DNA from: Petunia secreta
Taxonomy: Eukaryota > Streptophyta > Magnoliopsida > Solanales > Solanaceae
Assembly: GCA_029990175.1 (NCBI GenBank)
Contig: JARKIP010000033.1
Coordinates: forward strand, 7,626,001-7,690,000
Reading direction: 5' to 3'
Length of the DNA: 64,000 bases
The notes beneath the pieces were generated by a model, which had not been told where the DNA came from, ran no database searches, and saw nothing but the letters and a program-made list of their open reading frames with translations. Position numbers and translations under genes: made by a program. Within the stretch, counting starts at the first letter, position 1. Each line of letters starts with the position of its first letter. Positions 9,934 through 19,586 of this stretch are shown piece after piece.

Positions 9934-12319
9934 TGAAACGACTTTATGTAGTTGTTTCGGGAGTTAAGACTCCGATTGGTGCCGATAATTTTAAAAGCCT
10001 TGTAAGGTCCATTAGGACTTGTCTGTAAAATTTAAGCTAAATCGGGCCTCGTTTGGTAGGTATCAGAAGAAGGTTCCAGATTTTGACGAATGAAATCCGA
10101 TTCGAAATTCGAAAGCATCTTTAGGTTAGTATGGTTATTTTTGACCTGTGTAAACTTTAGGAAGTGGATTCCGAGGTCGTTTGGATAGTTTCCGCTAAAA
10201 TGCCGAAAATCAATAATTTAATTTTTTCCGTTTAATTCATACCTCGAGTTTCGGGATTCGGATTCGAGATCCATCTTAGCGAGTATTTCACATAAATTAT
10301 GTATAACTTACTTGAGAGATTTGGGATCATTCTGAATTTCGTAGGGTTTCGTTTTAATTTTAGTTGAACTAGCAAGTTTTCAAAAAAAAAAAAGAAAAAG
10401 GAAAACATTACAAAGATAGAAGCGATGTTGGCTATCCCTTAGCTTTAAATTGAATAAAAACAAGCGAAACAAAACAGAAACAGAAAGAACAAATCGAGAA
10501 TCAGAGAACGAAAAAATATCAGAAAAAGAGAGAAAGGAAAGTAGAATGAGAAGGGAAAAAATAGAATTTTCACTCCAAAACATTAAAGTAATGATATTAA
10601 TTCATTATTTCAGTTTATTACGTGTGTTTGAATATATTTTAACGGTTAGAAAGCGGGATAGTAGACATCGTTCTAATAAGTTAAATTGATAGTTTAAAGG
10701 ATTAATTGGACCCCGATAATGGAATTGATTATATATTCGAATTCAGGGAGTTATGGGCAACCCATATATGTAATTTATTTAGGGTTTGGTTATGTGATTT
10801 TGAACCATGTACATAGGTCTGGACTGCGTATTGCCTATGCGAATCAGATGTCGGGTTCCTGATCGGATTGTTCTAAGATGTAAGGAATGAAGCCTTTACC
10901 CCCATTTGATATATTTTTATGCTTATTGAATAGAGTGTGATCGTTTGGCAATAAATCCAAAAGATAAAGCGGTTGTTGAGTAGCAGTGTTGACATTGGAA
11001 CAAGGCAAGTGATTATATCAATTTCTTTGATGGCCTTTGGCCTTGTAGATATTCTACCACGTGTTCCTTACATTTATAGCTGCCGATAGGTGTACTTATT
11101 ACACCTTAGTTTTTGATGTACACTGTATATTATATGTTACGCTTTGTTTTTGGTATTGCATTGAGCATAGAAGCATTGTACTCTGGTTGTGAGCTTGATA
11201 AATACTTTCTGGTAGTCGATGAGTGTCCCCCACCGCTGAAGGGTCATTATTGCATATACTTTTCGGAAGTCGCTAAGAGTCCTGCGCCTGTCAAGGTTCA
11301 TTACTGCATATACTTCCCAGTAGTCGATGAGAGTCCCACGCCGGTGAAGTTTCATCATTGTATATACTTCCTGCTAGTCGATGAGAGTCCTACACATGTG
11401 AAGGGTCATTATTGCATCATATTGAGGGTAGGAGGATTCCGCTCCTTGAGGGTAGAAGGATTCAGCCGTAGGAGCAGGAGGATTCCGCTCCTTGCATCAT
11501 ATTGAGGGTAGGAGGATTTCATCCTGGAGTCGGAGGATTCCGCTCCATTTATTTGGCACATGTGACCCCATTGCATCATACTGAATTCATTCCATTTCAT
11601 TACACCAGTTGATGTGCATTGTGTGACTATAGTGCGATGTTTTGTGTATGTGTCATGTATTTCTGATTGTTGATATGTTCGGGATACCTATATGTTCTGT
11701 CTATCTTATGTCTCTTAGTGTTTATGAGTTTATGGTACCATACGTATTTCCAGTTATTATCTGGCTCTGCCTTTTTATAGTTGAAATAAGGTGAATTTGG
11801 TTTATCTGATTTTCTTCTCCCTGGCTAGCATATCTGCTTCTTTGAGGTGGCTAGTCAGCCATCACTTACTGAGTCCTTTCGACTCACCCTTTTGTTGTTC
11901 CTTCTCTATTTATTTCCTTTCGGCAGCTTCGCTCCAGGATTGAGTTCGCCGCGTGATTGAAGAGGAAGACGATTTCAGCTTTCAGCTTTCAGGGTGAGCC
12001 AACTTTTGTTCAGAATGTCCACCAGTTTTATGTCTATTATCGCAGCTGTACTTTTCTCCCTTCAGGAGATGTTTATACTTCATTTATATTCTTAGATGTA
12101 TGTCTGGATAGCCCTAAACCTAGTACATTGGGTAGCCAATTGTAGCTTCTTCTGTACAACTTATGTATAGCTATGTTCGTGTCTCTTTAGGTCTTATTTC
12201 TTATCTTAAAGTTGATTTTATGTTTATTTTTGTGAATTCAATTCAAAATAGTTCACCCGACAGGTCTAGGGGAGGATGTCGGGTGCCCGTACGGCCTAGT
12301 CGAAATTTGGGTCGTGTCA
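9934..12319 (+). repeat. Solo LTR of the element-C gypsy family (2,386 bp)
   Basis: It starts TGAAACGAC and ends GGGTCGTGTCA, like the element C LTRs in reverse orientation (TGAAACGACC..GTGTCA). The middle also matches. No PBS, PPT or coding DNA adjoins it. The flanks are TTAAT and TTAAG, an imperfect 5-bp duplication. It is probably the product of LTR-LTR recombination. It keeps both segments that were reciprocally lost from the two LTRs of element C. Confidence 0.82.
11214..11429 (+). repeat. 54-bp tandem repeat, four units, inside the solo LTR
   Basis: Units start at 11214, 11268, 11322 and 11376, each with AGTCGATGAGAGTCC..GCATATACTT and about 80% alike. Element C LTRs have a single copy. 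It is followed to about 11,552 by shorter repeats with GGATTCCGCTCC. It makes a spurious 130-codon open frame on the plus strand. Confidence 0.85.
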
Positions 12320-13004
12320 TTAAGCAAAAAATAATCAAAATAACCGACTCAAACCGATTCGATAAATACCTACTTAAGAATTATAATTATATAATTACTT
12401 GAATTTTTATGTAACTTTTTATGAATTTACACTATATGTTAGTTTTTTGCACTCTTCAATTATGGTCTAGTTCTCACTTTTATATTATTTGTCTTTACAT
12501 TTTGGTCTTTATTTCGATAAGCCAAACAATTAATTGCATGGTAAAAAAATTGGCTAATTCAATATCATCAAGATTTCTTGGTAAATGGCATCTTTTCAAT
12601 TTCTCAAATACGAAAAAACTATTGTAAGAAGTTTGATTAGGTTAATTTCAAATGGTTAAATACTTATTCAATCATACGATTTTTTGATGAAGCTACATGT
12701 GTAACTTGATTACATATATAGTTTATTCTTTTCTAGGGAGCATTTGGCTTGGGTATGTCATGGTGGAATATATTTGCTAGAATATGTGTTTGATCCTTAG
12801 AAGTTCATGTCCCATATTTAGAGGGGAAAAAATCGATAAAAAATCGAATTACCGACAAAATCCGAACAAGTGAAAAACCAACTTAACTGATTCGGTTCTG
12901 ATTTAAGTATTTGAAAAACTGAATTAATTGGTTTGATTTTCTTTTATATGAAAACCGAATCAATCACATCCATGAACACCCCTAATCGTAGGAAAGTGAC
13001 TCAA

Positions 13005-13767
13005 TGATGCAGGGCAAAACACACAGAAGCAAACAAGATAGAAGCAAGACATAATTTGAACAATAATCAAAGTAGCACCGAGGAACTAGTCTCGATACAC
13101 CCTTGATGAAGCCAAAGAACACCTACGCTATACGAACTATTCTCAAAGATACTTGATCCTTGCAAAAGGTTCAATAAAAAAGGATTGAAGTTCAATTGAA
13201 TTCACCAAGTTAATTCAAGCCCCAATGGTTTCTTCATTGAGATACACTCAAGTTTTAATATTCAATATTCAAAGTAGGCTAATGAAATAAAAGACCTAAT
13301 GTGGTATTTATAGGTTCACCCATATGCACTACTAATGCCTAAAGAGACCACAAGTTGGCCTAAAACAATAAAGACCACGCAGGATCAAACTAGTAAATAG
13401 TCTCGACTTCAAATAAAATCCCATCACAGCTGTAACAGGGGGGAGACGGTCCGCCCTAAGGGGTAGGCGCTCCGCCCATGAAAATTCAGAGAATGCATCA
13501 GTCCGAGTTGCGCAATTGATACTTAGCCACATTCGAGGGTTTTCGGCACTTGTGGAATTTAGGTGGTCCGCCCACATTTGGAGGCGCTCCGCCTCTGCCT
13601 GGGCTGCTGTTGGGGTGCTCCACCTTGAACTTGGGGTGCTCCACCTTTCACAGAAGCTATGGCTTGCGACCTTCAACTCATCTCCGAAGAGCTTGACTTT
13701 GCATCCGTTGCGCCCTTCAAGCTTGTATCTTGATGGTTTGTGCTTAGGCTTAATTTGGGCTGCATCA
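13005..13767 (-). repeat. 3' LTR of element G (763 bp)
   Basis: Plus-strand ends are TGATGCAGGG and GGCTGCATCA, perfect TGATG..CATCA termini as in element F. The right LTR repeats the first 249 bp. It contains several GGCGCTCCGCC-like motifs at about 13,440-13,640. Confidence 0.82.
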
Positions 13768-13780
13768 TCCTTCCCTTCTT
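13768..13780 (-). other. Polypurine tract of element G
   Basis: Minus strand AAGAAGGGAAGGA abuts the 3' LTR. It is the same as the F tract apart from one base. Confidence 0.8.
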
Positions 13781-14029
13781 GAAAGGATTTCGTCCTCAAA
13801 ATCACACTATCAAGGCCTACAAGCAACGACGAACATGACAAAAAATTCCTACTATAAAAGTAGGTTAGTGCAAATAGTGTGAAAAATACATTTTTATGGT
13901 ATAGCCAAGTATCAATAACAATGATAAATCTCATGTCTCTAAAGAGAACAACAAGTACATGGCTCACCCAATGGGCGCACTCAACACAAGAACAAACAAA
14001 GAGATCAATAGGACATGGAATATGTAAGA

Positions 14030-14691
14030 TCAAACTATCAAAATCACCTTGATCCTAAGCTCATGACCGACACACCAAACCTTCAATGCAATATTTCCAC
14101 AATGTGGCACCATGGTTTTGGCATGCTCAACACTCAAGGTGTAGTCAACATATGGGATGGAGTAAGCAAAATAGCTCAACCTATGACTAGCATCAATTAC
14201 TCCACTCCTCTTCTTGAAAGCACTCTTGCTCACACCAAGAGATGCCTCCTAATCTTCATTTTCATCCTTAAGACAACCTCCTCACTAGAAAAGCTCTCAA
14301 GAAAGGCATTAATAATGGCTTCTTCATCATCACAACCCAAACAACGAAGAGTAGGGTCACTAGAAGAATCATCCATCTCAAACAATGAGTTTATGGAATC
14401 AAATCATTTATACCATGGAGGTTCTAACTCACTCCTAACTCTAGTTCGATATAAATCACCACCTCTAATAAAGATGCCTTCAAATAAGGGATTAGTAAAA
14501 GTAAGCATCTCAACCTCATGGTCAGAACAATGTGAAGTATCAAAACTAGGTTCATCACCCACACTTGAGGAGTCATCATAGATAACCCTATCCATCTCAT
14601 TCAATAGAGACTCTTCAAGGTCACTACCATCCTCTCTACGACACACAAATCCACCAAAATCAATTATATCAACAAGGGTATGATCAAACAA
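14030..14691 (-). pseudogene. Unidentified open frames between protease and 3' LTR of element G
   Basis: Two minus-strand frames, 14691-14404 (95 codons, acidic, starting MFDHTLVDIIDFGG) and 14233-14030 (67 codons). They occupy the place where RT and integrase lie in F. I do not recognise either and see no RT or integrase motif. They may be the remains of one longer element-specific ORF that continued the 15867-14842 frame, or captured sequence. Function unknown. Confidence 0.35.
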
Positions 14692-14841
14692 CTCATCTTA
14701 CTCTTTATCAAATATGGATAGTGTGTCATAACAAGGTTTACATGCAAGGTCAACTACAACTTCTTAACTAAAGAGACGTTCACTAAATACCGGGCTCACA
14801 TCATGATGTGGCTTATCAACCCTCTCAACTAGTGGTTCACA

Positions 14842-15867
14842 TTAACACACAAGTTGACCAATCAACGCTACGCTAGTTGCAAGTTCATTAGATGCAATAG
14901 AATCACCAACTAGCATTGAGTCCTCACAAGACAAGGAGCTAACATGCTCATGAAAAGGGGAAGTAACACTTACAGCTGAGTTGCTTCCTTGAGGACTCAA
15001 AGCACTTGAGGTGTCATGATCAACTCCCTCTTCATATAGCTCACAATGAAGATCTTCATCATCTTGCCTTCCTTCCTTGGAACAAGATCGAGGCTCCTTC
15101 GGCTTGCCTCCAAAAGTACCTACACAAACTCTAAGACAAGAAGAAGAAGATAAAGAATGGTTAGAATAAATAATGTCCTCACTTTCAATTTTCCTTTTCT
15201 CTTCTCTCCTTTTTTTCATTTTTCTTTCAAGGTCGGGTGTAGATTTGGGTGATAACCCACTCACATCACTCCACACATCCTCTCCTTTTTCCACTCTATG
15301 ATTGTCACTGGTCACTCCGTTATTCCTCTTAATCTTTTGTCTCTCATGTACAAGTGCATTCAGATAAGGTCCAAGAATGCCCTGATTTGGAGTAGAGTGA
15401 CTCTTCATTTCAACCCGAAAGGGCATAACAACAAGGTTTACGGCTTTACGCTTGTCCTGCATGGGAGACTTAGCTTTAGCCTTCTCTTTAAGCTCTTTCA
15501 TACGCCTATAATCATCACTCACTTGCTTGGGCGACAAGGGTTTAAGTATGAAACTTTTGCCCTCATACTTAGTCGTGTAAGTATTGGCTCGGCCGTTATG
15601 AATCACATGTCTATCATATTGCCACGGCCTACCCAATAAGAGATGGCAAGCTTGCATAGGCACAACATCAAACATAAGCTCTTCTTGATAAGCTCCTATC
15701 TTGAACTTGATCAAAACTTGCTTCACCACTCTCAACTCTCCACACTCGCTCAACCATTGCAACCGATATGATTGGGGATGCTTAAGAGTTGTCAACTTCA
15801 ATTGTGACACCAAAGATTGGCTCACTACATTGGCATAGCTACTGGAATCAACAATTAAAGAACACAC
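14842..15867 (-). CDS. Element G protease fused to a charged Ser-rich region (341 codons)
   Basis: The first 110 codons match the aspartic-protease region of element F: IVDSSSYANVVSQ (the F version is IIDSECCANVVSQ), then WLSECGELRVVKQV and HLLLGRPWQYDRHVI. The usual DSG/DTG triad reads DSS, so activity is doubtful. After about codon 135, where F goes on toward RT, G carries a Lys/Glu- then Ser/Asp-rich segment (KKRREEKRKIESED; SLSSSSCLR) with no similarity I can name. It ends in TAA at 14844-14842. The frame is open for 341 codons in an otherwise decayed element, which suggests the fusion was the functional form. Upstream, the gag is badly broken. Confidence 0.6.
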   Translation of the reverse strand: MCSLIVDSSSYANVVSQSLVSQLKLTTLKHPQSYRLQWLSECGELRVVKQVLIKFKIGAYQEELMFDVVPMQACHLLLGRPWQYDRHVIHNGRANTYTTKYEGKSFILKPLSPKQVSDDYRRMKELKEKAKAKSPMQDKRKAVNLVVMPFRVEMKSHSTPNQGILGPYLNALVHERQKIKRNNGVTSDNHRVEKGEDVWSDVSGLSPKSTPDLERKMKKRREEKRKIESEDIIYSNHSLSSSSCLRVCVGTFGGKPKEPRSCSKEGRQDDEDLHCELYEEGVDHDTSSALSPQGSNSAVSVTSPFHEHVSSLSCEDSMLVGDSIASNELATSVALIGQLVC

Positions 15868-15879
15868 TTACTCCTTCAC

Positions 15880-17421
15880 TCTACACCAAGCATGGAACAA
15901 GTTCTCCCTGTGTACATCTTCCTCCTCTCAATACTCATGGCACTCAATTTCTCTTCGTACTACAATAAACATATTAAGCTCATCACCCTCCGCCACTTCC
16001 TTTTCACCCGCAACTCTCTCAACTCCCTCATCTCCCTCATCTTCGGGCTCACCTTCTTCCTCACATACCGTCCCATCATCTATAATGATCATTGTTTTGT
16101 GAGTAGGACAATTTTTTGCAAAGTGCCCATAGCCCTTACATTTGTGACATTGAAAGAAGAAGCACGAGGATTTTTTTTAATGAGTTTTAGAGTTACCTCC
16201 AGTTTCCTTAAAGTCACTCCTTGGTGGTACCTTCTCAAGGGGCTTCCTCACATCTCGGCCTCCACTAGCACCACCAGTACTTGGGCTCTTCTAATAACTA
16301 GTTCGGCTCAAGGGAGTAGATGTAGTGTTACCTCTATAGCGAGTGACTTTATCTTCTTTACTCTAATTCTCGGCTTTAACAGCGGCATGGAATGCATCTT
16401 AGAGTGAATGAAATATAAGCAACCTCAATTGTGAAGCCAAATCCCGATTTAGGCCATTCTTGAATCAGATTATAGCTTGCTCTTTATCTTCCCTCTCCAT
16501 ATCTAGGGACATCCGGTTCTTCTCAAACTTATTAAAGTATTCCTCAACCGATTTGAGGCCTTGCTTTAATTTATAGAGCTTCTTGAATGTTCTTGGCGGT
16601 GTTTTGAGGTAACATACTTATCACCTATCACTTGTTTTAACTCATCCCAAGTTATTTGATCAAGCAATCCAAGTCTTTGTCTAGACCTTCTAACCAACTC
16701 CCACTAAGTTGAAGCATAAGTTTCGAATGAAGCAATGGCATAGGTAGTCTTCTTCTCATCCGATATGTCATTGGTCTAAAAGATCCGCTCCAAACTCAAT
16801 TTCCAATCTAAGAACTTTTCCCCATCACTAGTCCCTTTGAATGATGGGACTATTCAAATTATTATCATGACCTTCACGGGGTGGTTTTACCCATATAGTA
16901 GTCACCATAATCATCATAGTCACGCTCCAAGTTCCTTCCTACATATCCCCCTTGAGGTCCACGACCTTGCTGACGACCTCTATGCATACCACAAACTCCT
17001 TGCATTGGCCTCCTATTCAGATAAGGTGGCTCATATTCATCATAGGCATCATCATCATCATCATGTTCGGGTAGCTCCTCTTCTTGAGCTACAAAATCTT
17101 GCTCAATGGGTGCCTCATTCCTTCGGGGTCTCAATATGGTGGAACATTTCCTTAGGGATTGCCCAATTTGTAGAGAATGCCCAAAGCCCTATCATTACGG
17201 GCTACCTCTTCTCTCAACCGTTGTTAATGATCTATCTCCACAAATTGTTCTGGTCTCATAATGGATTCATCACTAGTGCCTTCTCCGGCATCTTTTGGGA
17301 CAGTCGGGGTCCTTACTTTCTCAATGTTTTTAATCCAGGTACTCATTGCCCTCAACTCGGCCAAGAGGTCAGCTAAGGTGATTTCGGGTACCACCCCGTT
17401 CTTGTCTCTTTCTCCGTCCAT
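15880..17421 (-). pseudogene. gag: Element G gag, heavily decayed
   Basis: The ATG at 17421-17419 starts MDGERDKNGVVPEITLADLL. A Gly/Arg- and Asp-rich stretch (17134-16874) follows, then a Retrotrans_gag-like domain at about 16,860-16,560 that matches F (ASFETYAST, RQEHSRS) but has several stops. An intact zinc knuckle CHKCKGYGHFAKNC lies at about 16,155-16,110. Short acidic runs follow before the protease. Gag packages the element RNA. In a non-autonomous element it would be used with enzymes supplied by a relative such as F. Confidence 0.7.
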
Positions 17422-18379
17422 GTACCTACAAATAGCAAAGACCAAAGAAAAGGTTAGTGTTATAAAACCTCACACGCTCCGTCACCTTTGAATGTCACTC
17501 GGGTACACTCAACATAGAATAGGTAGGATCACTTAAGCTTGATTCAAGAGGCTTCTCAAATTGAACAACTTTCTCAATAATCTACCAAGTCCACAAGAAT
17601 CAAAGTACTCTTCAGGAAGTGTGAGTTAATGTGAGAACTTGAGGCCAAGGAACTTCTATGAACCTTCTTTGAATTCCAAATCCAATTACGCATGAGTATC
17701 CGAAGATCTCAATGAACTAGTACCAAGTGAGTAGGAAGATTACTCAAGGAGTACTAGTCGGAAGTAGTGAAAAAAAAGAACAAATAAAAACCTAGGAGAA
17801 AACTACACAGCTGCAACAACAGGCTGAGGCACTCTGCCCTAGGGGGAGGTGCTCTGCCTGGAAAAGTCCAGAGAGGGACTTCAGGCTGAGGCGGTCTGCT
17901 TAGTACAGGTTTTTTCTGCAATTTCCTACAACTTTTTAGCTACGGTTTTGACCCATTTTTCACCAAATTTTCAGTCGATTCCCACTTGTTTTCAACTCCC
18001 AATGGTACCCAAAGGTGTGTTGATGGTTTCTAACAATACCCAATGATTTCCAACCCAAATTAAACAATGTCAAGTTTCGATTCAAGATTTGAAGCAATTC
18101 AACCAAGAGTTTCAAAAATTAGATTTCAATCTTCAAATTTTCCAACCACAACACCAAAACATATTTCAAGGGTACCAAAATAATGAGAAAACAATACAGA
18201 ACAATCCCTAATAACTTTCAACAATTGGGGAATCAAATCCAACTTTGTTTTTTTAAAATTTTCCTAATTTCACTTTTTTCTTCTTTTTTTTTGTTTTGTC
18301 AAAAATAAAAATAACAAGAAATATAAAGATACGAGATACGAAGAACAAGATTGAGGTTGTTGAAACAAGACCTTTCCTT
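17422..18379 (-). other. Untranslated leader of element G
   Basis: About 960 bp between PBS and gag ATG. It corresponds to the 42692-43863 leader of F. It includes GGCGGTCTGC-like copies of the GC-rich motif near 17,825-17,900. No coding signal. Confidence 0.6.
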
Positions 18380-18391
18380 TCTATGATACCA
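18380..18391 (-). other. Degenerate primer-binding site of element G
   Basis: Minus strand TGGTATCATAGA; the first eight bases of the tRNA-iMet site are kept. It lies two bases from the LTR. Confidence 0.7.
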
Positions 18392-18393
18392 TC

Positions 18394-18642
18394 TTATGCA
18401 GGGCAAAATACGCGGAAGCAAAAAAGATAGAAAAGAGATAGAAAGAAGGGAGAAAGAGATAGAAGCAATACGTAATTTGAACAATAATCAAAGTAGTACC
18501 GAGGAATTAGTCTCGATACACCCTTGATGAAGTCAAAGAACACCTACACTATACGAAATATCCTCAAGGACACTTGATCCTTGCAAAAGGATGGATAAAA
18601 AAGGATTGAAGTTCAATTGGATTCACCAAGTGAATTCAAGTC
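18394..18642 (-). repeat. Truncated 5' LTR of element G
   Basis: 249 bp matching 13005-13253, with the first TG changed to TT. It stops exactly at the TGTTGAG start of element B. Confidence 0.82.
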
Positions 18643-19529
18643 TGTTGAGCAGAATGTTTTGAAGTATGACAAACGAAAGATCTAGTAGTTATAGAGGAGA
18701 ACTTGGTCCTTATGAAGAAGGACACGACTGATTGAAAATATTATGGAATGTAAATCCATGCAGAACTAGGAATAGTGGCGCGTGAACTATTGTGCATCCT
18801 AGTTAGTTAAAAGAAGTTGTATCGTTGCTGTGTCTTTGAAGTATGAATAAGAGTTGGATCTAAACAAGGAAAGGTTCATATGAAATCTTGACTTGCCATA
18901 TTTGTAAGGTTTCCTTGTGGAATACTACTAGGATTACGAAGCCCTTATAAAGGCTGGTAATTGAGGCAGCCGAAGACAGTTATTCACCACGAGAGTCGAG
19001 AGCAATCAAAAGGCGATCCAATAGTTTTCAAAGTGACTTAACCGCTGAGGACAACTGGTGAAGAATAAAGAGTTCAACTTAGATATTCTATCTAGGTTCT
19101 TTATGAGAGTTCTCGTTGTTTTGTGCTAAATATGTTTTATCTATATGCTTAGTTTAGAAGCAATTGTAATAGGTGAATCTTGAGTGATTACTTTGTAAAA
19201 GCTAGAGTTTAGCGTTTTGAGTGATTAGGGTCTAGAGTGTAGTCCCTTGGTTACAGAGTTTTGTAATCTAAAACTTGCTCTTTGTGTTAGTGGATTGATT
19301 CTAAAATCCCAGAGTATGGGTCGTGGTTTTTTCCCTTGAGAAAGGAGTTTTCCACGTAAAAATCTCGTGTTCTTTAAGTTTGCAGTTTGTGTGTTGCATT
19401 GTATTGTCGTGAAAGCAGTTGTGACAAGGACAAGGTTCTAATCTTTGAGAATCTGGTTCTTCAACGAAAAGGGGATGACACTATTCAACCCCCCTTCTAG
19501 TGTCCATTTGAGGTGCTTAGAGTATAATA
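18643..19529 (+). repeat. 5' LTR of element B (887 bp)
   Basis: Starts TGTTGAGCAG and ends GAGTATAATA (CA mutated to TA). It is homologous to the minus-strand LTR of A and to 55738-56624. Confidence 0.88.
18946..18952 (+). promoter_or_regulatory. Likely TATA box in 5' LTR of element B
   Basis: TATAAAG in CCCTTATAAAGGC, 304 bases into the LTR. The same site in the 3' LTR is TATAAAAG near 56,041 and in A TATAAATA. Confidence 0.42.
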
Positions 19530-19531
19530 AG

Positions 19532-19543
19532 TGGTATCAGAGC
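19532..19543 (+). other. Primer-binding site of element B
   Basis: Perfect TGGTATCAGAGC, two bases after the 5' LTR. Confidence 0.92.
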
Positions 19544-19586
19544 AGGTCTTCTCGCTTTAGGTTACCACCTTAAGAAGGATCTAATC

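Larger units (their letters stand above)
9837..12981. mobile_element. AT-rich TIR element (hAT-like MITE), split by a solo LTR
   Basis: The left end reads GGGTGTTTACGGG and the right end reverse-complements to GGGTGTTCATGG. Both inner flanks are rich in AAATCGAA / AACCGAATC words typical of a common plant hAT-like MITE group. The outer element is about 760 bp once the solo LTR at 9934-12319 is removed. The flanking 8-mers do not match, so the target duplication is lost or the ends are slightly off. Confidence 0.45.
13005..18642 (-). mobile_element. Element G: non-autonomous gypsy (CRM-like) element with gag and protease only
   Basis: Minus orientation: truncated 5' LTR (18642-18394), degenerate PBS, gag, protease, an unrelated reading frame, PPT, 3' LTR (13767-13005). 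The LTRs start TGATGCAGGG and the gag/protease match element F (gypsy). There is no trace of RT, RNase H or integrase between protease and 3' LTR (about 1.6 kb). The 5' LTR is cut by insertion of element B at 18643. The missing LTR remainder is not found to the right of B, so that flank has been deleted. The target duplication cannot be checked. Confidence 0.78.

Noticed and set aside
11113..11505. 130-codon plus frame with repeated CIYF words
   Set aside because: Created by the 54-bp tandem repeat in the solo LTR (54 is a multiple of 3); no independent coding signal.
13332..14033. 233-codon minus frame across the G 3' LTR border
   Set aside because: Its first half has no similarity I recognise, and its second half is the LTR coding tail seen in F; treated as LTR and element remnant rather than a separate gene.
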